Shown here: positions 1 through 6,549 of the stretch, piece after piece | Numbering within the stretch: the first letter of the stretch is position 1 | Layout of the letters: each line of letters starts with the position of its first letter | The notes under the pieces: model-generated | Told to the model about the DNA's origin: nothing | The model's input: the letters and a program-made list of their open reading frames with translations, nothing else | Database searches by the model: none | NCBI GenBank assembly: GCA_964393605.1 | Contig: CAYMUL010000026.1 | Coordinates: 1-47,166, forward strand | Length of the DNA stretch: 47,166 nt | From: CAYMUL01 sp964393605 | GTDB taxonomy: Bacteria > Bacteroidota > Ignavibacteria > Ignavibacteriales > Ignavibacteriaceae | Direction: 5' to 3' | Program-made: the position numbers and the translations under genes

Positions 1-40
1 CTGCCAAAGGCATTCCTTCGGAAGAATCCTTTCGGGTGTA
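1..40 (+). pseudogene. 3' fragment of an interrupted tRNA-Arg-like copy, cut by the window start
   Basis: The first 55 bases are identical to 225-279. They contain the 22-nt double-hairpin insert (2-23), the 3' half of the T-loop and T-stem, and the 3' acceptor strand ending in discriminator A at 40. The rest of the copy lies outside the window. The flanking sequence then drifts from the second copy after position 55. I call it a tRNA-derived repeat or pseudogene because the only complete sister copy has a broken anticodon stem. Confidence 0.6.
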
Positions 41-168
41 CTAAAAAATTTGTTATTTATTATTGTCTATTTTCTATTGGAAGATTCAATCGAACATCTG
101 GAATTAATTATGTTCTTAAGATTAGTTTTTCAAATAATAAATAGCAAATAATAAATCAAAAATTAAAA

Positions 169-264
169 GCACCCGTAGCTCAACTGGATCGAGTATTAAA
201 TTCAGGATCAGAAGGTTAGGGGTTCTGCCAAAGGCATTCCTTCGGAAGAATCCTTTCGGGTGTA
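169..264 (+). pseudogene. tRNA-Arg-like copy with a 22-nt insertion in the T-loop
   Basis: The sequence aligns end to end with the intact tRNA-Arg at 520-593, except that 22 extra bases (226-247) sit inside the T-loop after its TTC. The acceptor (GCACCCG/CGGGTGT), D-stem and T-stem can still pair. The anticodon stem (TTAAA against TCAGA) has two mismatches and the loop would read CAG instead of TCG. About 38 nt of AT-rich upstream sequence (131-168) is shared with the intact gene (482-519). Most likely a duplicated, decayed tRNA carrying a small inserted repeat. A functional unusual RNA cannot be excluded. Confidence 0.65.
226..247 (+). repeat. 22-nt twin-hairpin element inserted in the tRNA-like T-loop
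   Basis: Two abutting 11-nt palindromes: TGCC-AAA-GGCA (226-236) and TTCC-TTC-GGAA (237-247). Each is a 4-bp stem with a 3-nt loop. The same 22 nt occurs at 2-23, and a diverged version with the same architecture lies at 4936-4956. Removing it restores a normal tRNA T-loop, so it behaves like an insertion. I cannot assign it to a named repeat family. Confidence 0.6.
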
Positions 265-311
265 CTAAAAAATTTGTTAATTATTGTCTATTTGGGAAGC
301 TCTAAAAACTT

Positions 312-386
312 ACCGCGAAGACGCAGAGACGCGAAGAAAAGTTGAAAAAAATAAAATATATCTTAGCGTCTTCGCGACTTTGCGGT
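312..386. repeat. Imperfect inverted repeat with 25-nt arms
   Basis: Arm 312-336 starts ACCGCGAAGACGC; arm 362-386 ends in its near reverse complement, about 20 of 25 positions matching, with a 25-nt AT-rich spacer. Each arm is built of short CGC-plus-purine units. Related units recur near the window end (46903-46935). There is no ORF and no transposase nearby. It could fold as a long hairpin in RNA or single-stranded DNA. Confidence 0.55.
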
Positions 387-519
387 TGAGAATTTAGTTG
401 TTCGAGATACCATTTTGATATAGAGGTACGATGCTGTCAATCAATACTTTTGGCATTAAAAACATAGCACTCGTTCTTTTGCAAATAATAAATAGCAAAT
501 TATAAATCAAAAATTAAAA

Positions 520-593
520 GCGCCCGTAGCTCAACTGGATAGAGCATCAGACTTCGGATCTGAGGGTTGAGGGTTCGAATCCTTCCGGGCGTA
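520..593 (+). tRNA. tRNA-Arg (anticodon TCG)
   Basis: A full 74-nt cloverleaf can be drawn. The acceptor is GCGCCCG/CGGGCGT with a G1-U72 wobble, the D-stem GCTC/GAGC, and the anticodon stem TCAGA/TCTGA around loop CTTCGGA. The T-stem is GAGGG/CCTTC with loop TTCGAAT. Loop positions 34-36 read TCG, which decodes CGN arginine codons. Discriminator A is at 593. CCA is not encoded, so it would be added after transcription. Confidence 0.93.
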
Positions 594-597
594 CTAC

Positions 598-675
598 AAC
601 AATTGACAATGGATAATTTACAATTGACAATGGATAATTTACAATTGACAATGGAGAATTGATAATTGAGAATTG
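598..675. repeat. Tandem 7-nt-period (21-nt unit) repeat
   Basis: About two and a half copies of a 21-nt unit made of three heptads (GACAATG, GATAATT, TACAATT), followed by degenerate heptads GAGAATT, GATAATT and GAGAATT. The reverse-complement form of the same heptads (CATTGTC, AATTCTC, CATTATC) is found at 4662-4737 and 4854-4939. It lies in the gap between the tRNA and tadA and contains no gene. Confidence 0.7.
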
Positions 676-766
676 GCGGCTATCGTTTGGGTTGTGAAAG
701 TAAAATTCGATCTTAGGTTTTTCTCACCTTTTACCATCTTAAAATAAATTCATCAAGAAAGTTTTA

Positions 767-1231
767 TTGATTTTTTCTGAAGATAATTATCGATTCATGT
801 TCGCCGCGCTTCAACTTGCAGAACAAGCCGCGGAAGATAATGAAGTCCCGGTCGGTGCTGTCGTTGTTCACAAAAATAAAATTATCGGCAGAGGTTATAA
901 TCAAAATATACGATTGAACGACTCCACCGCGCATGCCGAAATGATTGCAATCACTTCCGCGTGCAACTATCTCGGCGCAAAAACTTTGGAGGAATGTCAA
1001 ATCTATGTTACACTTGAACCGTGCGTAATGTGTACCGGTGCAATTCTTCTTTCGAGAATCGAAACAATTTATTTTTCAACTTTTGATACTAAATTCGGTG
1101 CCTGCGGCTCTGTCTTCAATCTCATTAAAGAAAACAAATACTATCACCTGCCAAAAGTTTATTCCGGAATTTATGAAACCGAGAGTCAGACTCTTCTAAA
1201 AAACTTCTTTAAAGAGATAAGAAAAAAGTAA
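767..1231 (+). CDS. tadA: tRNA adenosine(34) deaminase TadA
   Basis: Converts A34 to inosine in the wobble position of tRNA-Arg(ACG), widening codon reading. The 154-residue product has the zinc deaminase signature: His56 and catalytic Glu58 in HAEM, and Cys86/Cys89 in EPCVMC. The length fits the family. The start used is TTG at 767; an in-frame ATG at 797 would remove ten residues that align with the usual N-terminal helix, so I prefer TTG, though it is not certain. It lies on the same strand as adk, 80 nt upstream of it. The nearby tRNA-Arg has anticodon TCG and is not its usual substrate. Confidence 0.92.
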   Translation: MIFSEDNYRFMFAALQLAEQAAEDNEVPVGAVVVHKNKIIGRGYNQNIRLNDSTAHAEMIAITSACNYLGAKTLEECQIYVTLEPCVMCTGAILLSRIETIYFSTFDTKFGACGSVFNLIKENKYYHLPKVYSGIYETESQTLLKNFFKEIRKK

Positions 1232-1311
1232 AGTGAAATCTTTTTCATTTCAAATTTCTTGCTAAAGTAAGAAGAGAATAATAACTTGCTAATGAATTTT
1301 ATGGAGAATGA

Positions 1312-1959
1312 ATGCAATTAATTCTTTTTGGAGCGCCCGGAGTGGGCAAAGGAACTCAAGCTAAAGTTCTTAGCTCTCATTTCGATATACCTCATATCTC
1401 GACGGGCGATATCCTGCGCGAAGCCGGAAACAACGGAACCGAACTCGGTTTAAAAGCCCGCGAAATCATGAATGCAGGTGAATTAGTTCCCGACGAAATT
1501 ATGATCGGAATTATTCGCGAGACTCTTCAGGATAAAAGTTGCGATAAAGGATTTATTCTCGATGGATTTCCACGCACACTCGCACAGGCGAAAGCTCTTT
1601 CAATTTTATTTGAACAACTCAATATCCATGACGTTAAACTTCTTTACATAAAAGCAGACGATGACGAAATTATTAGACGAGTAACGAGCCGGGGCGCGTG
1701 CAAAGTTTGTGGAACGATTGTAAGTTACAGCGAATTAGGAAATGAAAAAGTCTGTCCGAAATGTGGTGCAAAAGATAGTTTCTACACTCGAAAAGATGAC
1801 AGTGAAGAAGTGATTAAAAATCGGATTAAGATTTTCAAACAAAACACATTTCCCGTGCTTGAATACTATAACGGAAGAAAAAAGATTTATGAAATTGACG
1901 GTGCGAAAAATATCAACGATGTTTCCGCAGAAATCTTGAATTTATTAAACACGAAATAA
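1312..1959 (+). CDS. adk: Adenylate kinase
   Basis: Cytosolic enzyme that interconverts ATP + AMP and 2 ADP. The 215-residue protein starts with the P-loop GAPGVGKGT (8-16), then the AMP-binding DGFPRT segment (84-89). The LID is of the long, zinc-binding type with Cys130, Cys133, Cys148 and Cys151. A GGAG box precedes the ATG by a few bases. It ends one base before the convergent ftsE gene, so the two 3' ends almost touch and leave no room for a separate terminator. Confidence 0.96.
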   Translation: MQLILFGAPGVGKGTQAKVLSSHFDIPHISTGDILREAGNNGTELGLKAREIMNAGELVPDEIMIGIIRETLQDKSCDKGFILDGFPRTLAQAKALSILFEQLNIHDVKLLYIKADDDEIIRRVTSRGACKVCGTIVSYSELGNEKVCPKCGAKDSFYTRKDDSEEVIKNRIKIFKQNTFPVLEYYNGRKKIYEIDGAKNINDVSAEILNLLNTK

Positions 1960-1960
1960 T

Positions 1961-2632
1961 TTAACCGAGAGCGTTGGCGGTTATCTCTTTTATATTTCCG
2001 CTATCAAGTTTAAGAATTCGCTCGTTATACTTTTTTAACAATTCATAATTGTGAGTAGCATAAAGTACCGCCGTTCCCCTATTGTGAATCTTCTTAATCA
2101 GCTGCATAATTTCGTCCGATGTTTCGGGGTCAAGATTGCCGGTAGGTTCATCTGCGAGTATCAATGCGGGGTCATTCACAATTGCGCGTGCTATTGCAAC
2201 TCTCTGCTGTTCGCCGCCTGAAAGCTGATCCGGTTTGTAATTGCGCTTATGCATTAATCCGACTGAATTCAGTGCGTCATTAACTTTCTGTTTAATATTT
2301 CTTCTTTTAGCACCCGTTACTTCCAAAACAAAAGCAACATTGTCGTACACATTTCTGTCTTTGAGCGGTTTGAAATCTTGAAACACAACACCGATTTTTC
2401 TTCGCAAGTAAGGAATTTCCCTTTTCGAAATTGTAGAAGAATCATACTCAGCGAGATGCACAGTTCCTGCGGCAGGTTTTATTTGCATATAAATCATTTG
2501 AAGCAGAGTACTTTTACCGCAGCCGCTTTTTCCAATCAGAAATACAAACTCTCCTTGTTTAATTGCGAAAGAAACATCTTTCAGAACAGGGTTATCGGGA
2601 TAATTATAAAAAACATTTTCGAATTGAAGCAT
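1961..2632 (-). CDS. ftsE: ABC transporter ATPase, FtsE type
   Basis: FtsE is the cytoplasmic ATPase partner of the membrane protein FtsX, which activates cell-wall hydrolases during division. The sequence has Walker A GKSGCGKST near residue 36, signature LSGGEQQRVAIARA near 140 and Walker B followed by DEPTGNLDP, the FtsE/LolD subgroup pattern. I start at ATG 2632 (MLQFENV), which fits the family. A TTG at 2638 would add two residues and overlap the upstream methyltransferase stop. No ftsX lies next to it. A LolD-like export ATPase is the main alternative. Confidence 0.85.
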   Translation of the reverse strand: MLQFENVFYNYPDNPVLKDVSFAIKQGEFVFLIGKSGCGKSTLLQMIYMQIKPAAGTVHLAEYDSSTISKREIPYLRRKIGVVFQDFKPLKDRNVYDNVAFVLEVTGAKRRNIKQKVNDALNSVGLMHKRNYKPDQLSGGEQQRVAIARAIVNDPALILADEPTGNLDPETSDEIMQLIKKIHNRGTAVLYATHNYELLKKYNERILKLDSGNIKEITANALG

Positions 2633-2634
2633 CT

Positions 2635-3351
2635 TCAAGCCGCTTTATAAATGAATTGCAACCGCTTCGAGCTTGCATTTCCTGCATTCGTGGAAAAGGC
2701 ATTCAGACAATCAACTACATATAAATCAGCTTTTTCGGCGAGAGCAAAAAATGTTTCGAATGAATAAATTCTTTGTGCATGAAGTTCCGTAATTGTTTCT
2801 CCATTTGAGTCGTTGAAAATAAACCGGTTGTAATGAAGTGATTTTTTTTCATCGAACCATTGTGTGTGTGTGTAATCTATTCCATTTGAAGAGTGTTTTT
2901 TCATGACAGGTTGAACGCTTCCTATACTATTGTTTTTCATACTGACATCGAAAGTCAGGACTCCATCAACGGATAATATTTTTCTCACTTCAACAAAAAA
3001 GTTGAGAAGATTTTTTTTCGTGAGGAGATAATTCACACTATCGAATGCAGAAAAAATCAGATCAAATTTAGTTTTAAACGGAAGGGATTCCATACTGCAG
3101 CAAATCTTTTTAACATTTGAATTTCCATGAGATAGCATTTGTAAAGAAATATCAGTTGCGATAACATTTTTATATTTTAACTGCGCGGCAACGCGGCAAT
3201 TTCCCGAACCGAGTTCCAGCACCTTCGCTTCCCTCGGCAAGTACTTTTTTGTAATGAGATGAATATACTCCGCCCACTTTCGATAATTAACTCCCCTCAT
3301 ATGCTCATTATAAATTGAAGAGAAGAAAGAATAGTTACTTACCGTTTTCAA
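2635..3351 (-). CDS. Class I SAM-dependent methyltransferase, substrate unknown
   Basis: A 238-residue protein with the SAM-binding motif I LELGSGN around residue 46, an acidic motif II (ATDIS) and a post-motif segment FDLIFSAFDSVNYLL, typical of small-molecule or lipid-type methyltransferases (Methyltransf_11/25). The start is a TTG inside the 3' end of pdxA (17-nt overlap); Tyr7 onwards already aligns with the family, which supports it over the later ATG at residue 18. It is translated between pdxA and ftsE, probably as one transcript. The substrate cannot be deduced. Confidence 0.8.
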   Translation of the reverse strand: MKTVSNYSFFSSIYNEHMRGVNYRKWAEYIHLITKKYLPREAKVLELGSGNCRVAAQLKYKNVIATDISLQMLSHGNSNVKKICCSMESLPFKTKFDLIFSAFDSVNYLLTKKNLLNFFVEVRKILSVDGVLTFDVSMKNNSIGSVQPVMKKHSSNGIDYTHTQWFDEKKSLHYNRFIFNDSNGETITELHAQRIYSFETFFALAEKADLYVVDCLNAFSTNAGNASSKRLQFIYKAA

Positions 3352-4330
3352 GTTTATACAAATAACGGTTCTTAGAAATTAGATAAGCCCATTGGAATGC
3401 TTCAAGCGTACTTCGTTCATCGGCTTTTCCTTTTCCGGCAATATCGAAGGCAACTCCGTGATCGGGCGAGGTGCGGACAAATGGTAACCCGGCTGTGTAG
3501 TTCACTCCACCTTCATGATTCAACAACTTGAACGGCGTGAGAACCTGGTCATGATACATTCCGAGTATCAAATCGAAATCGTTGTATTTTCTTTTAGCGA
3601 AGAAAGCATCTGTGGGAAACGGACCTTGAATCATATTTTTATGTTTTGCAACGATTGGTTCAAGTACTTTTTTCTCCTCGGAACCAAATTGACCATTTTC
3701 CCCTGCGTGCGGATTCAAACCAAGCATTGCAATTTTCGGAGTCTTCAAACCAAAATCAGTCTGCATCGATTTTATCAATGAATCCAATCTTTGCTGCACA
3801 AGATTTTTCGTAACCAATTTCGGAACATCTTTCAGCGGAACGTGAATTGTTACCAAACCAGCTTTCATTCTTTTTGAAACAAAAAGCATGGCAAAGTTTT
3901 TTGTTTTTGTCCATGCGGCAAGAGTTTCGGTTTGTCCGGGATATTTATTCTTAGCCATTTTCATTGCGATTTTAGAAACGGGTGCGGTTATTATTCCGTC
4001 AACTTTTCCTTCTAACGCGAGGTCTGTTGCAATTCTAAGCGCTTTGAGAGAAATTTTTCCCGATACTGCCGTCGGTTTTCCATACTGCACTGATGCCTTC
4101 GCAAACTCAATTATCGATATTTTATGAAAATCCTCTGAGGCATGCTCGAATGTTTTAACAATTTCAAAATTAAATGTTGGGGTGATGAATTTTAATGTAT
4201 CGGAGAAAATTCCTTCGGGGCAAAGAAAGTAGATTTTCGTATGATTTTCGACATGCAATGCATTAATTGCCTTTAGTACAATTTCAGGTCCGATGCCGTT
4301 AATATCTCCGCAAGTAAAAATAAATTTCAT
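3335..4330 (-). CDS. pdxA: 4-hydroxythreonine-4-phosphate dehydrogenase
   Basis: Oxidises 4-phosphohydroxy-L-threonine in the DXP-dependent pathway to pyridoxal 5'-phosphate. The 331-residue length matches the family. Recognisable segments are the N-terminal GDINGIGPEI, TAPVSK, PGQTE, LNPHAGENG and GMYHDQVL, which carry the substrate- and metal-binding residues. It is the first gene of a three-gene minus-strand run (pdxA, methyltransferase, ftsE), and its promoter should lie in 4331-4400. PLP users in the window, GcvP and Alr, are in other operons. Confidence 0.95.
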   Translation of the reverse strand: MKFIFTCGDINGIGPEIVLKAINALHVENHTKIYFLCPEGIFSDTLKFITPTFNFEIVKTFEHASEDFHKISIIEFAKASVQYGKPTAVSGKISLKALRIATDLALEGKVDGIITAPVSKIAMKMAKNKYPGQTETLAAWTKTKNFAMLFVSKRMKAGLVTIHVPLKDVPKLVTKNLVQQRLDSLIKSMQTDFGLKTPKIAMLGLNPHAGENGQFGSEEKKVLEPIVAKHKNMIQGPFPTDAFFAKRKYNDFDLILGMYHDQVLTPFKLLNHEGGVNYTAGLPFVRTSPDHGVAFDIAGKGKADERSTLEAFQWAYLISKNRYLYKLENGK

Positions 4331-4616
4331 AAAGATTCCTTAATAATTGAATTATTTCATTTTAAACTAAATCTATGAAAATTCTTTTTTTTCTCAAACG
4401 AAAGTTTTAGTTTTTTGAAGAAAAATTTCTGCAAAAATTTGAGTCAAAGTAGCTTCTCCGGAGTTTTCAAGGTTACGGATAGGCATCAAAATTCAGTGAA
4501 ATTTGAATTCTTCGTATTTTAGCGGTAAGAAAAGAATGCCATCAAAGAAATTGATAATTTATTATTTACGATTGTCCATTTTCTATTCTCCATTATCAAT
4601 TGTTGACTCTTCTCTT

Positions 4617-4701
4617 CTTTTTTCACCACAGAGAACTCGGAGGAACACGGAGGAATTTATTATTCTCAATTCACAACTCTCAATTCTCAATTCTCCATTG
4701 T
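4617..4701. repeat. Composite dispersed repeat, copy 1
   Basis: Begins TTTTCACCACAGAGAAC, continues through a CGGAGGAACACGGAGG core and runs into heptads (AATTCTC type). It is nearly identical to 4809-4893, 192 nt downstream, and a third copy begins at 47099. It contains no ORF that resembles a protein family. Confidence 0.75.
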
Positions 4702-4737
4702 CAATTGTCAATTCTCCATTATCCATTGTCAATTCTC
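4662..4737. repeat. Heptad repeat tract
   Basis: About ten units of seven bases following NATTNTC (AATTCTC, CATTGTC, AATTGTC, CATTATC). This is the reverse-complement form of the tract at 598-675. Because seven and three are coprime, the tract reads open over a 21-nt cycle in several frames and gives spurious repetitive peptides. Confidence 0.7.
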
Positions 4738-4808
4738 TTCTGCTTATTTATCTCCCGATAGGAGACACTTACACTTAAACTTAATCTACGAAGTCCCATT
4801 GCCATCTT

Positions 4809-4893
4809 CCTTTTTCACCACATAGAACTCTGAGGAACACGGAGGAATTTATTATTCTCAATTCACAACTCTCAATTCTCAATTCTCCATTAT
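4809..4893. repeat. Composite dispersed repeat, copy 2
   Basis: Matches 4617-4701 with only a few substitutions (for example CACCACATAGAACTCTGAGG for CACCACAGAGAACTCGGAGG) and runs into the second heptad tract. The pair forms a direct repeat. Confidence 0.75.
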
Positions 4894-4939
4894 CCACTGT
4901 CAATTCTCCATTGTCCATTGTTAATTCTCCATTATCTCC
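4854..4939. repeat. Heptad repeat tract
   Basis: Same NATTNTC heptads as 4662-4737, about eleven units with small interruptions. The tract ends directly at the twin-hairpin element at 4936. Confidence 0.7.
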
Positions 4940-4956
4940 AAAGGAGTCTTTCGGAC
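4936..4956 (+). repeat. Diverged twin-hairpin element
   Basis: CTCC-AAA-GGAG (4936-4946) abuts GTCT-TTC-GGAC (4946-4956, sharing one base, with one T-G pair). The architecture and loops are those of the element inside the tRNA-like copies, but both stems carry paired base changes. Confidence 0.45.
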
Positions 4957-5021
4957 ATTTGTTAATTCTTTTCTTCATACTCTTTAAAATTGAATATATT
5001 TCGAAAGTAATTTTTGAGCTT

Positions 5022-6131
5022 ATGAGTTTATTACAATTCTTTAAAGAAATATATCCCCTAATTATTTTTTTCTCGCTCGTTGTTTTCACATCGTTACAGT
5101 TGATTGTTACTTTTCGATTAATAAGAAGAGAAAAAAAACTTGAGTTAAACCAAACAGAGAAAAAACTTGGTTTCTCGATTGTTGTCGCCGCACGAAATGA
5201 AGAGGAAAGAATTAGATTTCTTCTCGATTCCCTCTCGAAATTGGATTACCCGAAAGATCTTTACGAAGTGATAATAGTTGATGATCGCTCTACGGATTCT
5301 ATGGCTCAAATAATTCGCCGCACCGAAAATATTAACGGTTTAAAATTATTGAATTCAGATGCGAAAAGATTCACAGGCAAACGCGGGGCACTCCAAATTG
5401 GAATCGAGAATGCGAAGTTCGAAATCATCGCCGCAACTGACGCAGATTGCGCTGTGCCGCAAAATTGGTTACACCATCTCAACTCAAAATTCTCTACAGG
5501 TAATGACTTTGTTTTTGGACTGATGGAGTTCATTGATGGAAAAAATTTCGTTTTTAATTATAACAAGTTTGATTATTACAAAAATCTAATTCTTAAAATT
5601 TTTTCTACATTGATAGGAATTCCTCATTCAGCTTCAGGTGCAAATTTGGCTTTTCGCAAACAAAAATTTTTTGAAGTCGGCGGTTATGAAAAAACTCGTG
5701 AAACTCTTTCGGGAGACGACGATCTGCTTCTCAGGGAACTAAACAAAATTGGCGCAAAGATTGACGTGATGCTTCACCCCGAAAGCATTGTTAAAACAAG
5801 CTCCAAAACAACATTCAAAGCATTTTCAAATCAGCGTGCAAGACACACACATTCATCTTTTCACTATTTATTACCTCAACAAATTTTTCTGACGCTTTGG
5901 CATTTGACGGGAATAATATCTCAATACATGGTCTTGTATTTTTGGTTCGCGCCATATTTTTTAATTCCCGGTCTCTACAAATTTTTCTACGAAATAATCT
6001 TTGCATTAAATTTTTCTAAAAAATTCGGATACAAATTCAAATTATTTGATTTAATTTTATTCCCGTTTATTTACGAAATTTTATTGATCGTAAATTACTT
6101 CAGAGCATTATCAAAAAAATATCATTGGTAA
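5022..6131 (+). CDS. Membrane-anchored family 2 glycosyltransferase
   Basis: Inverting GT-A glycosyltransferase that should transfer a sugar from a nucleotide sugar at the inner face of the membrane. The 369-residue protein has one N-terminal membrane helix (about 9-30), then the GT2 domain: SIVVAARNEE, VDDRSTD, the DAD metal-binding motif in ATDADCAVP, SGDDDLLLREL and a QRARH motif. At least two hydrophobic helices close the protein. I start at ATG 5022. Reading further upstream in frame (to 4911) only translates heptad repeats. Cell-envelope polysaccharide or glycolipid synthesis is likely; the acceptor is unknown. Confidence 0.85.
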   Translation: MSLLQFFKEIYPLIIFFSLVVFTSLQLIVTFRLIRREKKLELNQTEKKLGFSIVVAARNEEERIRFLLDSLSKLDYPKDLYEVIIVDDRSTDSMAQIIRRTENINGLKLLNSDAKRFTGKRGALQIGIENAKFEIIAATDADCAVPQNWLHHLNSKFSTGNDFVFGLMEFIDGKNFVFNYNKFDYYKNLILKIFSTLIGIPHSASGANLAFRKQKFFEVGGYEKTRETLSGDDDLLLRELNKIGAKIDVMLHPESIVKTSSKTTFKAFSNQRARHTHSSFHYLLPQQIFLTLWHLTGIISQYMVLYFWFAPYFLIPGLYKFFYEIIFALNFSKKFGYKFKLFDLILFPFIYEILLIVNYFRALSKKYHW

Positions 6132-6138
6132 ATTATTT

Positions 6139-6546
6139 ATGAAACAAGAAATCGATTACAAAAATCTTTTAACAAATGCGAAATCGGCAATGAAATTTGC
6201 GAAACCCGATTTTTCCGGTTTCCATGTTGGCGCGGCGTTACTTGCAAAGAGTGGAAAGATTACGACAGGTTGCAACATCGAGAGTGCTTCATATTCTTTA
6301 ACAATTTGCGCGGAACGAACTGCAATCTTTAAAGCTGTTTCCGAAAACGAAAATGATTTTGCCGCAATCGCCATTACGAGCGATAGTGATGATTTCTGCT
6401 CGCCGTGCGGCTCTTGCAGACAGGTGATTTATGAGCAGTGCGGCGATATCGATGTTGTAATGACAAATTCTAAAAACGAAATTCTAATAAAAAAAATTAC
6501 GGAGTTGCTACCTATGGCTTTTTCAAAAAAAGATTTGAGGAAATAA
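6139..6546 (+). CDS. cdd: Cytidine deaminase
   Basis: Hydrolyses cytidine and deoxycytidine to uridine and deoxyuridine for pyrimidine salvage. The 135-residue protein carries the zinc site Cys57-Ala-Glu59 (CAERTA) with proton-shuttling Glu59, and Cys90/Cys93 in PCGSCRQ, as in the small tetrameric class. It starts 7 nt after the glycosyltransferase stop and is followed 3 nt later by tdk, forming a salvage operon with the transporter and phosphorylase downstream. Confidence 0.94.
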   Translation: MKQEIDYKNLLTNAKSAMKFAKPDFSGFHVGAALLAKSGKITTGCNIESASYSLTICAERTAIFKAVSENENDFAAIAITSDSDDFCSPCGSCRQVIYEQCGDIDVVMTNSKNEILIKKITELLPMAFSKKDLRK

Positions 6547-6549
6547 TTT

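Larger units (their letters stand above)
4331..5021. other. Gene-free repeat island between divergent genes
   Basis: This 690-nt stretch separates the divergent pdxA and glycosyltransferase genes. Its first 170 nt should hold the pdxA promoter, though I see no convincing box. From about 4550 it is filled with dispersed repeats: two copies of a composite element, heptad tracts and one diverged twin-hairpin element. Open frames across it on both strands are translations of the repeats and not genes. Confidence 0.75.

Noticed and set aside
598..675. Possible CRISPR array or tandem promoters (TTGACA motifs)
   Set aside because: There are no unique spacers, and TTGACA/GATAAT spacing set by the 21-nt period is never near 17 nt, so both readings come from the repeat itself.
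1234..1252. Hairpin TGAAAT/ATTTCA after tadA as a terminator
   Set aside because: The stem is 6 bp and nearly all A-T with no T-run after it; adk is close and on the same strand.
4503..4778. 91-residue plus-strand open frame
   Set aside because: Its second half (LSILNSPLSIVNS repeats) is the same heptad tract read in another frame; no family resemblance.
4781..5089. 102-residue minus-strand open frame with NGELTMDNGEL-like repeats
   Set aside because: It translates the heptad tract and composite repeat, matches no family and overlaps the start of a well-supported glycosyltransferase.
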